A stretch of DNA of 15,198 bases from Sulfitobacter sp. (lineage in GTDB: Bacteria > Pseudomonadota > Alphaproteobacteria > Rhodobacterales > Rhodobacteraceae), in contig JAGXHC010000023.1 of the NCBI GenBank assembly GCA_024636405.1, positions 1-15,198 on the forward strand. The letters are read 5' to 3'. Below are positions 7,727-13,949 of the stretch, piece after piece; position 1 is the stretch's first letter, and each line of letters begins with the position of its first letter. The translations under genes were made by a program, and so were the position numbers. The notes beneath the pieces were generated by a model. It searched no databases and had not been told where the DNA came from. It saw nothing but the letters and a program-made list of their open reading frames with translations.

Positions 7727-7762
7727 GGAGCCTCCGGCGGGGATATTTGAAGCCGAAAGAAG
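7727..7762. repeat. Probable dispersed intergenic element between soxD and soxA
   Basis: The plus strand reads GCCTCCGGCGGGGATATTTG followed by AAGCCGAAAGAAG. From memory, near-identical sequences occur at many intergenic positions in Rhodobacteraceae genomes; this could not be checked here. It includes a short CGGAGCCTCCG inverted repeat. It shares CCGGCGGG and GATAT with the tandem repeat at the soxB stop. No coding role is seen. Confidence 0.45.
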
Positions 7763-7773
7763 CGGGATGCGGA

Positions 7774-8103
7774 TCACGAAAATTCCCTCCAGGACCAGTC
7801 AGGATGGCGGTCGGCAATCGCTGTGCGAATATTTTCGGGCGGCGCGGTGGTCTGGGCGCTGTAGCTGCCAAAGACCTCAAGCGTGACGGTATCGCGGGCG
7901 ACATGAAACCATTTGCCGCAGCCATTGACGTGACGCCAGCGTTCAAAATGCACCCCCTTGGGATTCTCCCGCATGAATAGGTACGTCTCGAAGTCGTCTT
8001 CGGAGGAACCGGGGCCAAACCGCTTCAGATGCGCTTCGCCGCCAGCGTGAAATTCGGTTTCCTCTGCGGTCACACCGCAGTTGGGGCAATGAAGGATCAG
8101 CAT
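7774..8103 (-). CDS. soxD: Sarcosine oxidase delta subunit
   Basis: The 109-residue product is normal length. It begins MLILHCPNCG and has the known zinc ligand set: C6, C9, H58 and C62 (RWRHVNGCGKWFHV). ETYLFMRENPKG and the C-terminal tail are typical of the family. Delta is the small zinc-binding subunit that packs on alpha. AGGAG lies about seven bases upstream of the ATG at 8103. In most sox loci soxD directly follows soxB; here a separate gene and an intrinsic terminator lie between them, so soxDAG expression must depend on read-through or an unseen promoter in 8104-8137 or within the inserted gene. Confidence 0.95.
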   Translation of the reverse strand: MLILHCPNCGVTAEETEFHAGGEAHLKRFGPGSSEDDFETYLFMRENPKGVHFERWRHVNGCGKWFHVARDTVTLEVFGSYSAQTTAPPENIRTAIADRHPDWSWREFS

Positions 8104-8137
8104 GAGATGCTCCTGTGCAGGGGGGCGAGAGACGCAA

Positions 8138-8169
8138 AAAGACCGCCCCCGAAACCGGGGACGGTCTTT
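8138..8169 (-). terminator. Intrinsic terminator between the 99-aa gene and soxD
   Basis: The minus-strand RNA folds as AAAGACCG-U-CCCCG / CGGGG-C-GGUCUUU, a stem of about 13 pairs with one C/A mismatch and a 4-nt loop, followed by UUUUUGCG (8140-8133). It lies 28 nt past the 99-aa gene's stop and 34 nt before soxD. In the plus direction only UUU follows, so it acts mainly on minus-strand transcription. Confidence 0.85.
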
Positions 8170-8196
8170 GACTGCATTGCGGCAGTTATTGGTGTG

Positions 8197-8496
8197 TTAT
8201 TCGGTCGGGGCTGGCGCGTCCGCAGGCGCAGGGTCTGCCGCTGGTGCGGGATCAACAGCGGGTGCAGGCGCGTCGGAGCCTTCGATCGTGACGTTGACAT
8301 CATTGGTGCCGTCGACGTCACCACTGACGAAGAAGAAGTAGGCGAGCACCGCAACGATAATGACAAGCGCGCCGACGATGAACGCCATGCTGGACGAGCC
8401 GCCGGTGTTCGTGGTCGTCGTGGTGGTTGTGTGGTCCGACACCGTACGCTCGGGCGTGGTGGTGCGGTCGGGGATGGTTGGATCAGGTCGTGCCAT
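8197..8496 (-). CDS. Thr-rich/Ala-Pro-rich single-pass membrane protein, unknown function (99 aa)
   Basis: I do not recognise a named family. Residues 1-36 are hydrophilic with a run of seven threonines (24-29 region) and no signal peptide. Residues 37-58 (MAFIVGALVIIVAVLAYFFFV) form one strong membrane helix. Residues 60-75 are acidic (GDVDGTNDVNVTIEGSD), and 76-99 are repeats of Ala, Pro and Asp. The few positives before the helix and acidic residues after it suggest the acidic tail is periplasmic. GGAG lies eight bases before the ATG. The gene has a perfect GGAAC-N17-CGTT promoter candidate and a strong terminator, so it is a self-contained unit lodged between soxB and soxD. Similar small Thr-rich membrane proteins are, to my memory, scattered in roseobacters. 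A stress role is inferred from the promoter only. Confidence 0.8.
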   Translation of the reverse strand: MARPDPTIPDRTTTPERTVSDHTTTTTTTNTGGSSSMAFIVGALVIIVAVLAYFFFVSGDVDGTNDVNVTIEGSDAPAPAVDPAPAADPAPADAPAPTE

Positions 8497-8531
8497 TGTG
8501 CAGCTCCAGTATTCCTAGTTTCTGCACGGTC

Positions 8532-8557
8532 AACGCACCCCACGACACAAGGGTTCC
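8532..8557 (-). promoter_or_regulatory. Candidate EcfG-type promoter for the 99-aa membrane protein
   Basis: On the minus strand GGAAC (8557-8553) is followed after 17 nt by CGTT (8535-8532), a perfect match to the EcfG core. The -10 is 35 nt before the ATG at 8496, giving a leader of about 30 nt that contains the GGAG ribosome site (8507-8504). The 8558-8655 stretch further upstream holds no gene or other signal I can identify. Confidence 0.6.
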
Positions 8558-8655
8558 GCCCCGTAAGCGGATTGCGGCCCCTGTTGTAGCCATGCCACAA
8601 GAATTGGGAGTGAGGGCGCGAAATCTTGCCGTTTAGTGGAAAATTGCAGCGACGT

Positions 8656-8730
8656 ATCAATGCGCCACCCCGGCGGGAGGATATCAATGCGCCACCCCGG
8701 CGGGAGGATATCAATGCGCCACCCCGGCGG
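8656..8730. repeat. 27-bp tandem repeat (2.8 copies) at the soxB stop codon
   Basis: Two perfect 27-bp units (8656-8682 and 8683-8709) and a 21-bp partial third (8710-8730) are head to tail. On the plus strand each unit begins ATCAATGCGCCACCCCGGCG and ends GGAGGAT. The third copy is the native soxB 3' end (GVAH-stop); the others are duplications of it. Since 27 is a multiple of three, every copy keeps an in-frame TGA for soxB. It has no spacers and is not a CRISPR. Confidence 0.92.
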
Positions 8731-9955
8731 CGACGCTTTCATCGATAAAGCGGCCCTCCTGAAACCGATTGAGCCCGAAAGCGTCCGTCAGCGGGGATCG
8801 TCCCTTGGCCATCAGTTCGGCCATTGCCCATCCGGAACCGGGAATCGCCTTGAAGCCGCCGGTGCCCCAGCCGCAGTTGATAAAGATCCCGTCCACCGGA
8901 GTCTTGCTGAGGATGGGAGAGCGGTCGCCGGTCACGTCCACGATACCGCCCCACTGACGCAGCATCTTGAGCCGCGACACCATCGGGAAGGTTTCGATCA
9001 AGGCGCGCACGGTTTCCTCTATGTGGTGAAACGATCCGCGCTGGGTGAAATTATTGTACCCGTCAGTGCCGCCACCGATCACCATTTCGCCCTTGTCGGA
9101 CTGCGACATATAGCCATGCACGGTGTTGGCCATCACGACGACATCCATGCAGGGCTTTATCGGCTCTGAAACCAGCGCCTGAAGCGCCACGGATTCGATC
9201 GGCAGACGGAAACCGGCCATGTCGGCAAGGTGGCCGGAGTGGCCCGCGACCACCATCCCCAGCTTGTCGCAATCAATATCGCCACGGTTGGTGGAGACGC
9301 CAGTGACGGTGCCACCGTCCTGCCGGATACCGGTGACTTCGCATTGCTGTATCACATCCATGCCCATGTCGGAACAGGCCCGCGCATAGCCCCAGGCCAC
9401 CGCATCATGGCGCGCCGTGCCGCCGCGCGCCTGCCACAGACCGCCGAGCACCGGGTAACGCGGCCCGTCGATATTGATGATCGGCACCAGGCTCTTGACC
9501 TTGTCGGGGCTGATGAATTCAGTGGTGACCCCCTGAAGCGCGTTGGCGTGGGCGGTGCGCTTGTAACCGCGCACCTCATGTTCGGTCTGGGCCAGCATGA
9601 TTACGCCACGCGGCGAGAACATGACGTTATAGTTCAAATCCTGGCTCATGGTCTCATACAGACTGCGGGATTTTTCATAGATCGCCGCCGAAGGGTCCTG
9701 CAAATAGTTCGACCGGATGATTGTTGTGTTCCGACCGGTATTGCCACCGCCAAGCCAGCCCTTTTCAAGGATCGCGACATTGGTGATGCCGAAATTCTTG
9801 CCAAGGTAATAGGCGGTCGCAAGGCCATGCCCCCCAGCCCCGATGATGATCACATCATAGCGTTTCTTTGGCTGGGCATCGCGCCAGGCCCGCTGCCATC
9901 CAGTGTGGTGACGCATCGCTTCGCGGGCGACGGCAAAAACAGAATATTTCTTCAT
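8711..9955 (-). CDS. soxB: Sarcosine oxidase beta subunit
   Basis: The 414-residue flavoprotein is normal length. It begins MKKYSVFAVAREAMRHHTGW, then the FAD-binding YDVIIIGAGGHGLATAYYLG (33-52) followed by E64. H183 in GGTARHDAVAWGYA aligns by context with the histidine that covalently binds FMN in characterised enzymes. The C-terminal CGWGTGGFKAIPGSGW is the family's flavin-contacting signature. Beta oxidises sarcosine; the imine passes to alpha's folate site. The start at 9955 is chosen because the family begins MKKYS; an in-frame start at 10084 would run through the probable promoter. Its stop lies in the partial third copy of a 27-bp tandem repeat, and the next gene is not soxD but an unrelated membrane protein. 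It is divergent from ccmI. Confidence 0.97.
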   Translation of the reverse strand: MKKYSVFAVAREAMRHHTGWQRAWRDAQPKKRYDVIIIGAGGHGLATAYYLGKNFGITNVAILEKGWLGGGNTGRNTTIIRSNYLQDPSAAIYEKSRSLYETMSQDLNYNVMFSPRGVIMLAQTEHEVRGYKRTAHANALQGVTTEFISPDKVKSLVPIINIDGPRYPVLGGLWQARGGTARHDAVAWGYARACSDMGMDVIQQCEVTGIRQDGGTVTGVSTNRGDIDCDKLGMVVAGHSGHLADMAGFRLPIESVALQALVSEPIKPCMDVVVMANTVHGYMSQSDKGEMVIGGGTDGYNNFTQRGSFHHIEETVRALIETFPMVSRLKMLRQWGGIVDVTGDRSPILSKTPVDGIFINCGWGTGGFKAIPGSGWAMAELMAKGRSPLTDAFGLNRFQEGRFIDESVAAGVAH

Positions 9956-10027
9956 TGGGTGGCCCCCGGCATGGATTCGCGCAAGCCTGCGCGCTTGGGT
10001 CTGTTCTGGGTGAGCGGACCGATCAGC

Positions 10028-10056
10028 AGGATACTCCGCGCGGCACTCTTTAGCAA
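10028..10056 (-). promoter_or_regulatory. Possible sigma70 promoter for soxB
   Basis: On the minus strand TTGCTA (10056-10051) and TATCCT (10033-10028) are spaced 17 nt apart, each matching 4 of 6 consensus positions. This leaves a leader of about 65 nt before the ATG at 9955. It is the best match I found in the 218-nt soxB-ccmI gap; a convincing ccmI promoter was not found there. Confidence 0.4.
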
Positions 10057-10079
10057 TTTTGCGACACGGGCCGCAATTG
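10054..10079. promoter_or_regulatory. Imperfect inverted repeat in the soxB-ccmI divergent region
   Basis: CAATTTTGCG (10054-10063) and CGCAATTG (10072-10079) form an imperfect palindrome that overlaps the -35 of the proposed soxB promoter. A regulator binding here could control soxB. No regulator gene is present in the window, so this is only a candidate operator. Confidence 0.3.
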
Positions 10080-10173
10080 GACATTACCGCGCGGCGGGTG
10101 CAGCAATTTGGCCCCTTTTTTCACACGCCTACAGCAGATAGGTGTGCGCCGTGAAACAAGGGCGGACAAAGCG

Positions 10174-11400
10174 ATGACATTTTGGATCATCACGGCAGCG
10201 ATGGCAGCAATTGTGGCAATGGTTCTGGGGCGTGCCGTATCGCGGGGCGCGCGTGACCTGATGCCGGCGCAGGCGGACTTTGATCTGCGGGTCTACCGCG
10301 ACCAACTGGCCGAGATTGAACGAGACGTGGCGCGCGGCGTCGTGTCACAGCAGGATGCAGCGCGTGTCCGCACCGAGGTGTCGCGCCGGATTTTGCTGGC
10401 GGATACGGCACAGGCGCAGGGCCCGGTGGCCGGTTCAGGCCCGTCGCGCGGCGTGCAGATCGTTGTGGCACTGCTGTTGATTGCAGGATCGCTTGGCGGG
10501 TATTACTGGCTGGGACAACCTGGATACGGCGATATGGCGCTGGCCGACCGGATCGCCTTTGCCGAGGAAGTGCGCCGCGACCGCCCCGACCAGCAAAGCG
10601 CGGAGGCCGGTCTGCCTGCGGGTGACGTGACCGACGGGATGAGCCCGCAATATCTTGATCTGCTGACCAAGTTGCGCGCGGCGGTGGCTGCGCGGCCCGG
10701 TGATTTGCAGGGCCATGTACTGCTGGCGCAGAACGAGGCGAAGGTGGGCAATTTTTCCGCTGCTGCCCGCGCACAGGAAGAAGTCCTGCGTCTCAAAGGC
10801 GGCGATACGACTGCGGAAGATATTGCCGATTACGCCGAACTTCTGGTGATGGCGGCGGGGGGCTACGTTTCGCCGGACGCAGAGGTCGGCCTGCGCGCCG
10901 TCCTGGCTCAGGATGCTGAAAACGGCCGCGCGCGCTATTATCTTGGATTGATGATGGCTCAGACCGGGCGACCCGATATTGCCTTTCGGCTTTGGGACGG
11001 ATTGCTGCGGCGCGGCCCGCCTGACGCCGCCTGGATCGCGCCGATTGCCGCACAGATCATGCCATTGGCGGAACTGGCGGGTGTGGAGTATGAGATGCCG
11101 GAAATCGGCAATCCCGAAACACGGGGGCCTTCGGCGGCAGATATTGAGAACGCGTCCGGCATGACTGTCGAGGACCGTATGGAGATGATCGGCGGCATGG
11201 TCGCGGGGCTGTCTGACCGGTTGGCAACCGAAGGCGGTCCGCCTGCTGACTGGGCGCGGCTGATCACCTCGCTGGGGGTGCTGGGTGATACGGACCAGGC
11301 GCGCGCGATCTATGGCAATGCGCTTGACGTTTTCGCGGGCGATGCAGGCGCTCTGGACATGATCCGCGCAGCGGGCGACCGGGCCGGGGTGGCAGAGTGA
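10174..11400 (+). CDS. ccmI: Cytochrome c biogenesis protein CcmI
   Basis: The 408-residue product has the CcmI layout: an N-terminal membrane helix (residues 3-20), a cytoplasmic loop with the signature FDLRVYRDQLAEIERDVARG (36-55), a second helix (93-113), then a periplasmic TPR-like domain (LRAAVAARPGDLQGHVLLAQNEAKVGNFSAA) and an alpha/Ala-rich C-terminal part. CcmI holds apocytochrome c and delivers it to the CcmFH heme ligation complex in the periplasm. The start at 10174 is chosen because the family begins directly with the helix (MTFWIITAAMAA). The upstream Shine-Dalgarno is weak (AAGGGCGGA). Its stop overlaps the GTG start of ruvX by GTGA, so ccmI, ruvX and the DUF1289 gene form one operon. 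Confidence 0.93.
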   Translation: MTFWIITAAMAAIVAMVLGRAVSRGARDLMPAQADFDLRVYRDQLAEIERDVARGVVSQQDAARVRTEVSRRILLADTAQAQGPVAGSGPSRGVQIVVALLLIAGSLGGYYWLGQPGYGDMALADRIAFAEEVRRDRPDQQSAEAGLPAGDVTDGMSPQYLDLLTKLRAAVAARPGDLQGHVLLAQNEAKVGNFSAAARAQEEVLRLKGGDTTAEDIADYAELLVMAAGGYVSPDAEVGLRAVLAQDAENGRARYYLGLMMAQTGRPDIAFRLWDGLLRRGPPDAAWIAPIAAQIMPLAELAGVEYEMPEIGNPETRGPSAADIENASGMTVEDRMEMIGGMVAGLSDRLATEGGPPADWARLITSLGVLGDTDQARAIYGNALDVFAGDAGALDMIRAAGDRAGVAE

Positions 11401-11882
11401 TCTTCGAGGACATCACGGAATTCGCCGCCGCCCTGCCCCCGATGCAGGCGTTGATCGGGCTGGATCTGGGTGAAAAAACCATCGGCGTGGCAGTCAGCGA
11501 CGGCTATCTCAGCGTGGCCACGCCGCTGGAGACGGTAAAGCGGCGCAAGTTCGGATTGGATGCCGCGCGCCTGATCGAGATCATGCAGGCACGGCGCATT
11601 GGCGGGCTTATTCTGGGCCTGCCGCGCAACATGGACGGCTCTGAGGGACCACGATGTCAGTCAACACGCGCCTTTGCGCGCAATTTTGACAAACTGATGC
11701 CGGTGCCTATCGGCTATTGGGATGAGCGGCTGTCGACGGTGGCTGCCGAACGGGCGCTGCTGGAGGCGGATACGTCTCGCAAACGTCGCGCAGAGGTGAT
11801 CGACCATGTCGCCGCCAGCTTTATCCTGCAAGGGGTGCTGGACCGGCTACTGGTGCTGCGCAGAACGGGAGAACCGACATGA
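11397..11882 (+). CDS. ruvX: Holliday junction resolvase RuvX (YqgF family)
   Basis: The 161-residue RNase H-like protein has the catalytic-site motifs of the family: D23 in LIGLDLGEKTIGVAVSD, the GGLILGLPRNMDGSEG loop, D109/E110 in YWDERLST, and D136 in VIDHVAASFIL. YqgF/RuvX proteins act on Holliday junctions or in pre-16S rRNA 5' processing; the precise role in alphaproteobacteria is not fixed. The start is GTG at 11397, overlapping the ccmI stop (GTGA). This start is supported by the ~16-residue N-terminal extension ending AALPPMQALIGLDLG that I recall in rhodobacterial homologues. Its stop overlaps the next gene's ATG. Confidence 0.92.
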   Translation: MIFEDITEFAAALPPMQALIGLDLGEKTIGVAVSDGYLSVATPLETVKRRKFGLDAARLIEIMQARRIGGLILGLPRNMDGSEGPRCQSTRAFARNFDKLMPVPIGYWDERLSTVAAERALLEADTSRKRRAEVIDHVAASFILQGVLDRLLVLRRTGEPT

Positions 11883-12118
11883 GCGATGAAATCTGGAAGC
11901 GCGATGAGGTCGAGAGCCCCTGCATCAAGATTTGCGTGGTGCATCCCGAATCGCGGCTGTGTACCGGCTGTCTGCGGTCGATCGACGAAATCGGGCGCTG
12001 GTCGAAAATGTCGGGCGACGAACGGCGCGCCGTGATGGCAAAACTGCCGACGCGCGCCGGAGCGTTCTCAAAACGGCGTGGCGGACGCGCAGCGCGGCTG
12101 GCGCAGCGCGACAACTGA
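11879..12118 (+). CDS. DUF1289 domain protein
   Basis: The 79-residue product has the DUF1289 pattern: SPCIKICVVHPESRLCTGCLRSIDEIGRWSKMS, with cysteines 15, 19, 28 and 31 spaced as a likely metal (Zn or Fe-S) site, followed by helices (GDERRAVMAKL) and a basic C-terminal tail (SKRRGGRAARLAQR). The function is unknown; the family name is a placeholder. Its ATG overlaps the ruvX stop as ATGA, placing it last in the ccmI-ruvX operon. Its own stop lies three bases before the stop of a convergent small ORF, leaving no room for a terminator between them. Confidence 0.9.
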   Translation: MSDEIWKRDEVESPCIKICVVHPESRLCTGCLRSIDEIGRWSKMSGDERRAVMAKLPTRAGAFSKRRGGRAARLAQRDN

Positions 12119-12121
12119 GCG

Positions 12122-12328
12122 TCAGTAGTGGCTGGCCAGCGCGTTCAGAAAATCAAGTGCATTGCCGGACGTAATCGCGCCATCGCGGCCGCGCGGCGCG
12201 TGGTTGCTGTTGGCGGACGCGGCCGCGTTTGCACGCACCAAAGAGAGCCTGCGCATTTTGCGCAGCACGTTGGGGGCGTTGTGCCAGTGGGTACATGCGC
12301 CGGTTAGTCCTGTGATCACGACTGTCAT
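12122..12328 (-). CDS. Possible small uncharacterised protein (68 aa)
   Basis: A 68-residue frame begins MTVVITGLTGACTHWHNAPN and ends SGNALDFLNALASHY. I do not recognise it. In favour: wobble positions are GC-rich like its neighbours, the frame exactly fills the space up to the DUF1289 stop (3-nt gap), and there is a conserved-looking NAAASANSNHAPRGRDG segment. Against: the Shine-Dalgarno is weak (GGGTTGAG) and no family is known to me. It lies 109 nt downstream of the metallophosphoesterase stop on the same strand. The gap 12329-12437 holds AT-richer sequence with no signal I can name. Confidence 0.5.
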   Translation of the reverse strand: MTVVITGLTGACTHWHNAPNVLRKMRRLSLVRANAAASANSNHAPRGRDGAITSGNALDFLNALASHY

Positions 12329-12437
12329 CTGTCTCAACCCTATTGTTTGATTCCCGCTTCTTGCGCAGAGCATTGATGGCGGATGTGGCAACAATGGGGC
12401 ACTTTTCGTGTTTTTGTTGACATGTTGTATCGCAGAC

Positions 12438-13037
12438 TCAGATGTCGAACCAATTGACCGTCGGCCCAAGGTTGCACACCAACGTCTCGCCGACCTGCGC
12501 CCGTTGGCCCCAGGCGTTGTGCACATGTCCGCACAGATGCAGGCGCGGCGCACGGGCGCGAAGGGTGTCCATCACCGCACGCGCACCGTTATGCGTGCCA
12601 TCCTTTTGACGGTCGCAGACCTGCCAGGGCGGACTATGGGTGATCAGCACCGCACCGGGTGGACAAGGTTCCAGCGCGCGCGCGGCGTTGGTCTCGCTTA
12701 GCGCGAAGTTCCAGACAGCGTCGTTGTGGCGCGGGATCTCTGCGCCCAGACCGAAAAAGACCTGGCCTTGCAACCTGATCGCCTCGCCGTGCAGAAAATG
12801 ACCCATCTGCCAGTCGGCGCAAAAGGCGCGCAAAGCGGCGGGGCGGTCGTGATTGCCCGCAACCAGCAGCACCGGGCGGGGGATCTGCCGCAGCAGCGCC
12901 AGCAGCGGCTCAGCGCCCTGCCCCTCGTTGGCAATGTCCCCTGCGATGATCACCACATCAGCGTCACGCGCGGCAGCCACAACAGCGCGGGTTGCGGCCA
13001 GATCGCAATGCAGATCAGAGGCGGCCAGAATACGCAT
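12438..13037 (-). CDS. Calcineurin-like metallophosphoesterase
   Basis: The 199-residue cytosolic protein has the full dinuclear-metal motif set: D8 and H10 (ASDLHCD), D34 (AGDIAN), N62-H63-D64 (AGNHDRP), H134 (LITHSPPW), and H171/H173 (LCGHVHNAW). It should hydrolyse phosphoesters, but the substrate cannot be read from sequence. The start at 13037 is chosen because MRILAASDLH is the canonical N-terminus; the stop of the upstream EamA gene shares its last A with this ATG (TGATG), so the two are translationally coupled. The extended in-frame region upstream is antisense-frame noise inside the transporter gene. It ends at NLGPTVNWFDI, a natural C-terminus for this group. Confidence 0.92.
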   Translation of the reverse strand: MRILAASDLHCDLAATRAVVAAARDADVVIIAGDIANEGQGAEPLLALLRQIPRPVLLVAGNHDRPAALRAFCADWQMGHFLHGEAIRLQGQVFFGLGAEIPRHNDAVWNFALSETNAARALEPCPPGAVLITHSPPWQVCDRQKDGTHNGARAVMDTLRARAPRLHLCGHVHNAWGQRAQVGETLVCNLGPTVNWFDI

Positions 13038-13885
13038 CAGGTTTTGGCAAACCGCAGCAACGCAGCCCCGGCCAACGTCGCGAAAGTTGCGATCAGTTTC
13101 GGCAGGTCCATGCGTTCGCGAAAGTGGAACACGCCGATCAGCAAGGCAAAGACAATGCTGGTTTCGCGAAGCGCAGTCACCAGTGCGATGGGCGCCTGCG
13201 TGAAGGCCCAGATGACGATGGCATAAGCGATGAACGAGGCGCTGCCGCCAATCAGGAAAATGCGCGCACGGTGGGTAAAGACACGCGTCAGGGCCCGCCT
13301 GTCCGTGGCCATCAGGTACAGCGCGAAAACGGCGGCATTGATGCTGCCGAGCCACGCATAAAATCCCAGCGATGTTCCAGCGAGCCGCGCACCCAGACCA
13401 TCAATCAGCGAATAGGACGCAATGAAGCAGCCCGTGATCAGGGCAAGCCGCGCCGCAGGCAGGTTGCGCGTGCCGTCCGCCCCGCGCACCAATGCCATTG
13501 AAATCAGACCCAACGCGATGATCGCGACTGCCGTCAGTTCCAGCGGCGCCAGCACCACGCCCAGCCCCAGAACCGAAACCGCCGCCACGATCAGGGGCGC
13601 AGAGCCGCGGGCAATGGGGTAAACTTGGGAAAGATCCCCCTTTGAGTAGGCGTTCAACAGAAATATCTGATAGCCGAAGTGGGCGCCAATTCCGGCAACA
13701 AGATACGGCCAGCTTTGCGGGTCAGGCAACGGCATCACAAACATGAGCGGCACCGAGAGCGGCGCGTGACCCAGCACGACACAAGCCATGTTCAGTTTTG
13801 GATCAGCGCCGCCTTTGACCAGCGCGTTCCAGCTTGCGTGCAGCAGCGCCGCCAGCAGGACAGCGACGAAAACATTGGTGCTCAT
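13037..13885 (-). CDS. EamA/DMT-family transporter
   Basis: The 282-residue product has about ten hydrophobic segments in two EamA repeats. The N-terminus (STNVFVAVLLAALLHASWNALVKG) and the second-repeat segment (APIALVTALRETSIVFALLIGVFHFRER) are characteristic of drug/metabolite transporters; the latter is the C-terminal signature of a common proteobacterial subgroup. It acts in the inner membrane and the substrate is unknown. It is a different branch from the RarD protein elsewhere in the window. The start at 13885 has AGGGAA seven bases upstream and fits the family. It overlaps the metallophosphoesterase start (TGATG) and follows the dioxygenase-like gene by 64 nt on the same strand. Confidence 0.88.
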   Translation of the reverse strand: MSTNVFVAVLLAALLHASWNALVKGGADPKLNMACVVLGHAPLSVPLMFVMPLPDPQSWPYLVAGIGAHFGYQIFLLNAYSKGDLSQVYPIARGSAPLIVAAVSVLGLGVVLAPLELTAVAIIALGLISMALVRGADGTRNLPAARLALITGCFIASYSLIDGLGARLAGTSLGFYAWLGSINAAVFALYLMATDRRALTRVFTHRARIFLIGGSASFIAYAIVIWAFTQAPIALVTALRETSIVFALLIGVFHFRERMDLPKLIATFATLAGAALLRFAKT

Positions 13886-13949
13886 GGTCGGTTCCCTGCG
13901 TGGCTGCGCGGTTGTAACACGCCGCACCCGGGTAAGCACAAGCCGGCCC

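Noticed and set aside
5329..7980. Long plus-strand open frames opposite soxA and soxD (241, 187 and 240 residues)
   Set aside because: They lie wholly antisense to well-recognised sarcosine oxidase genes, have no ribosome sites or recognisable domains, and reflect wobble-GC bias.
8506..8533. TTGACC at 8533-8528 as a sigma70 -35 for the 99-aa gene
   Set aside because: At 15 to 17 nt spacing the only possible -10 would fall on the GGAG ribosome site, so the mRNA would lack it. The overlapping GGAAC-N17-CGTT gives a sensible leader instead.
8656..8730. CRISPR-like array
   Set aside because: The units are strictly head to tail with no spacers and the third copy is part of soxB; no cas genes are nearby.
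9956..10084. Longer SoxB with 43 extra N-terminal residues starting at 10084
   Set aside because: The extension is Arg/Cys-rich noise that crosses the putative promoter; the family begins MKKYS at 9955.
10122..10153. Imperfect palindrome CACACGCCT...AGGTGTG upstream of ccmI as operator or terminator
   Set aside because: The arms are short and interrupted by an unpaired base, with no U-run in either direction and no matching regulator known; insufficient support.
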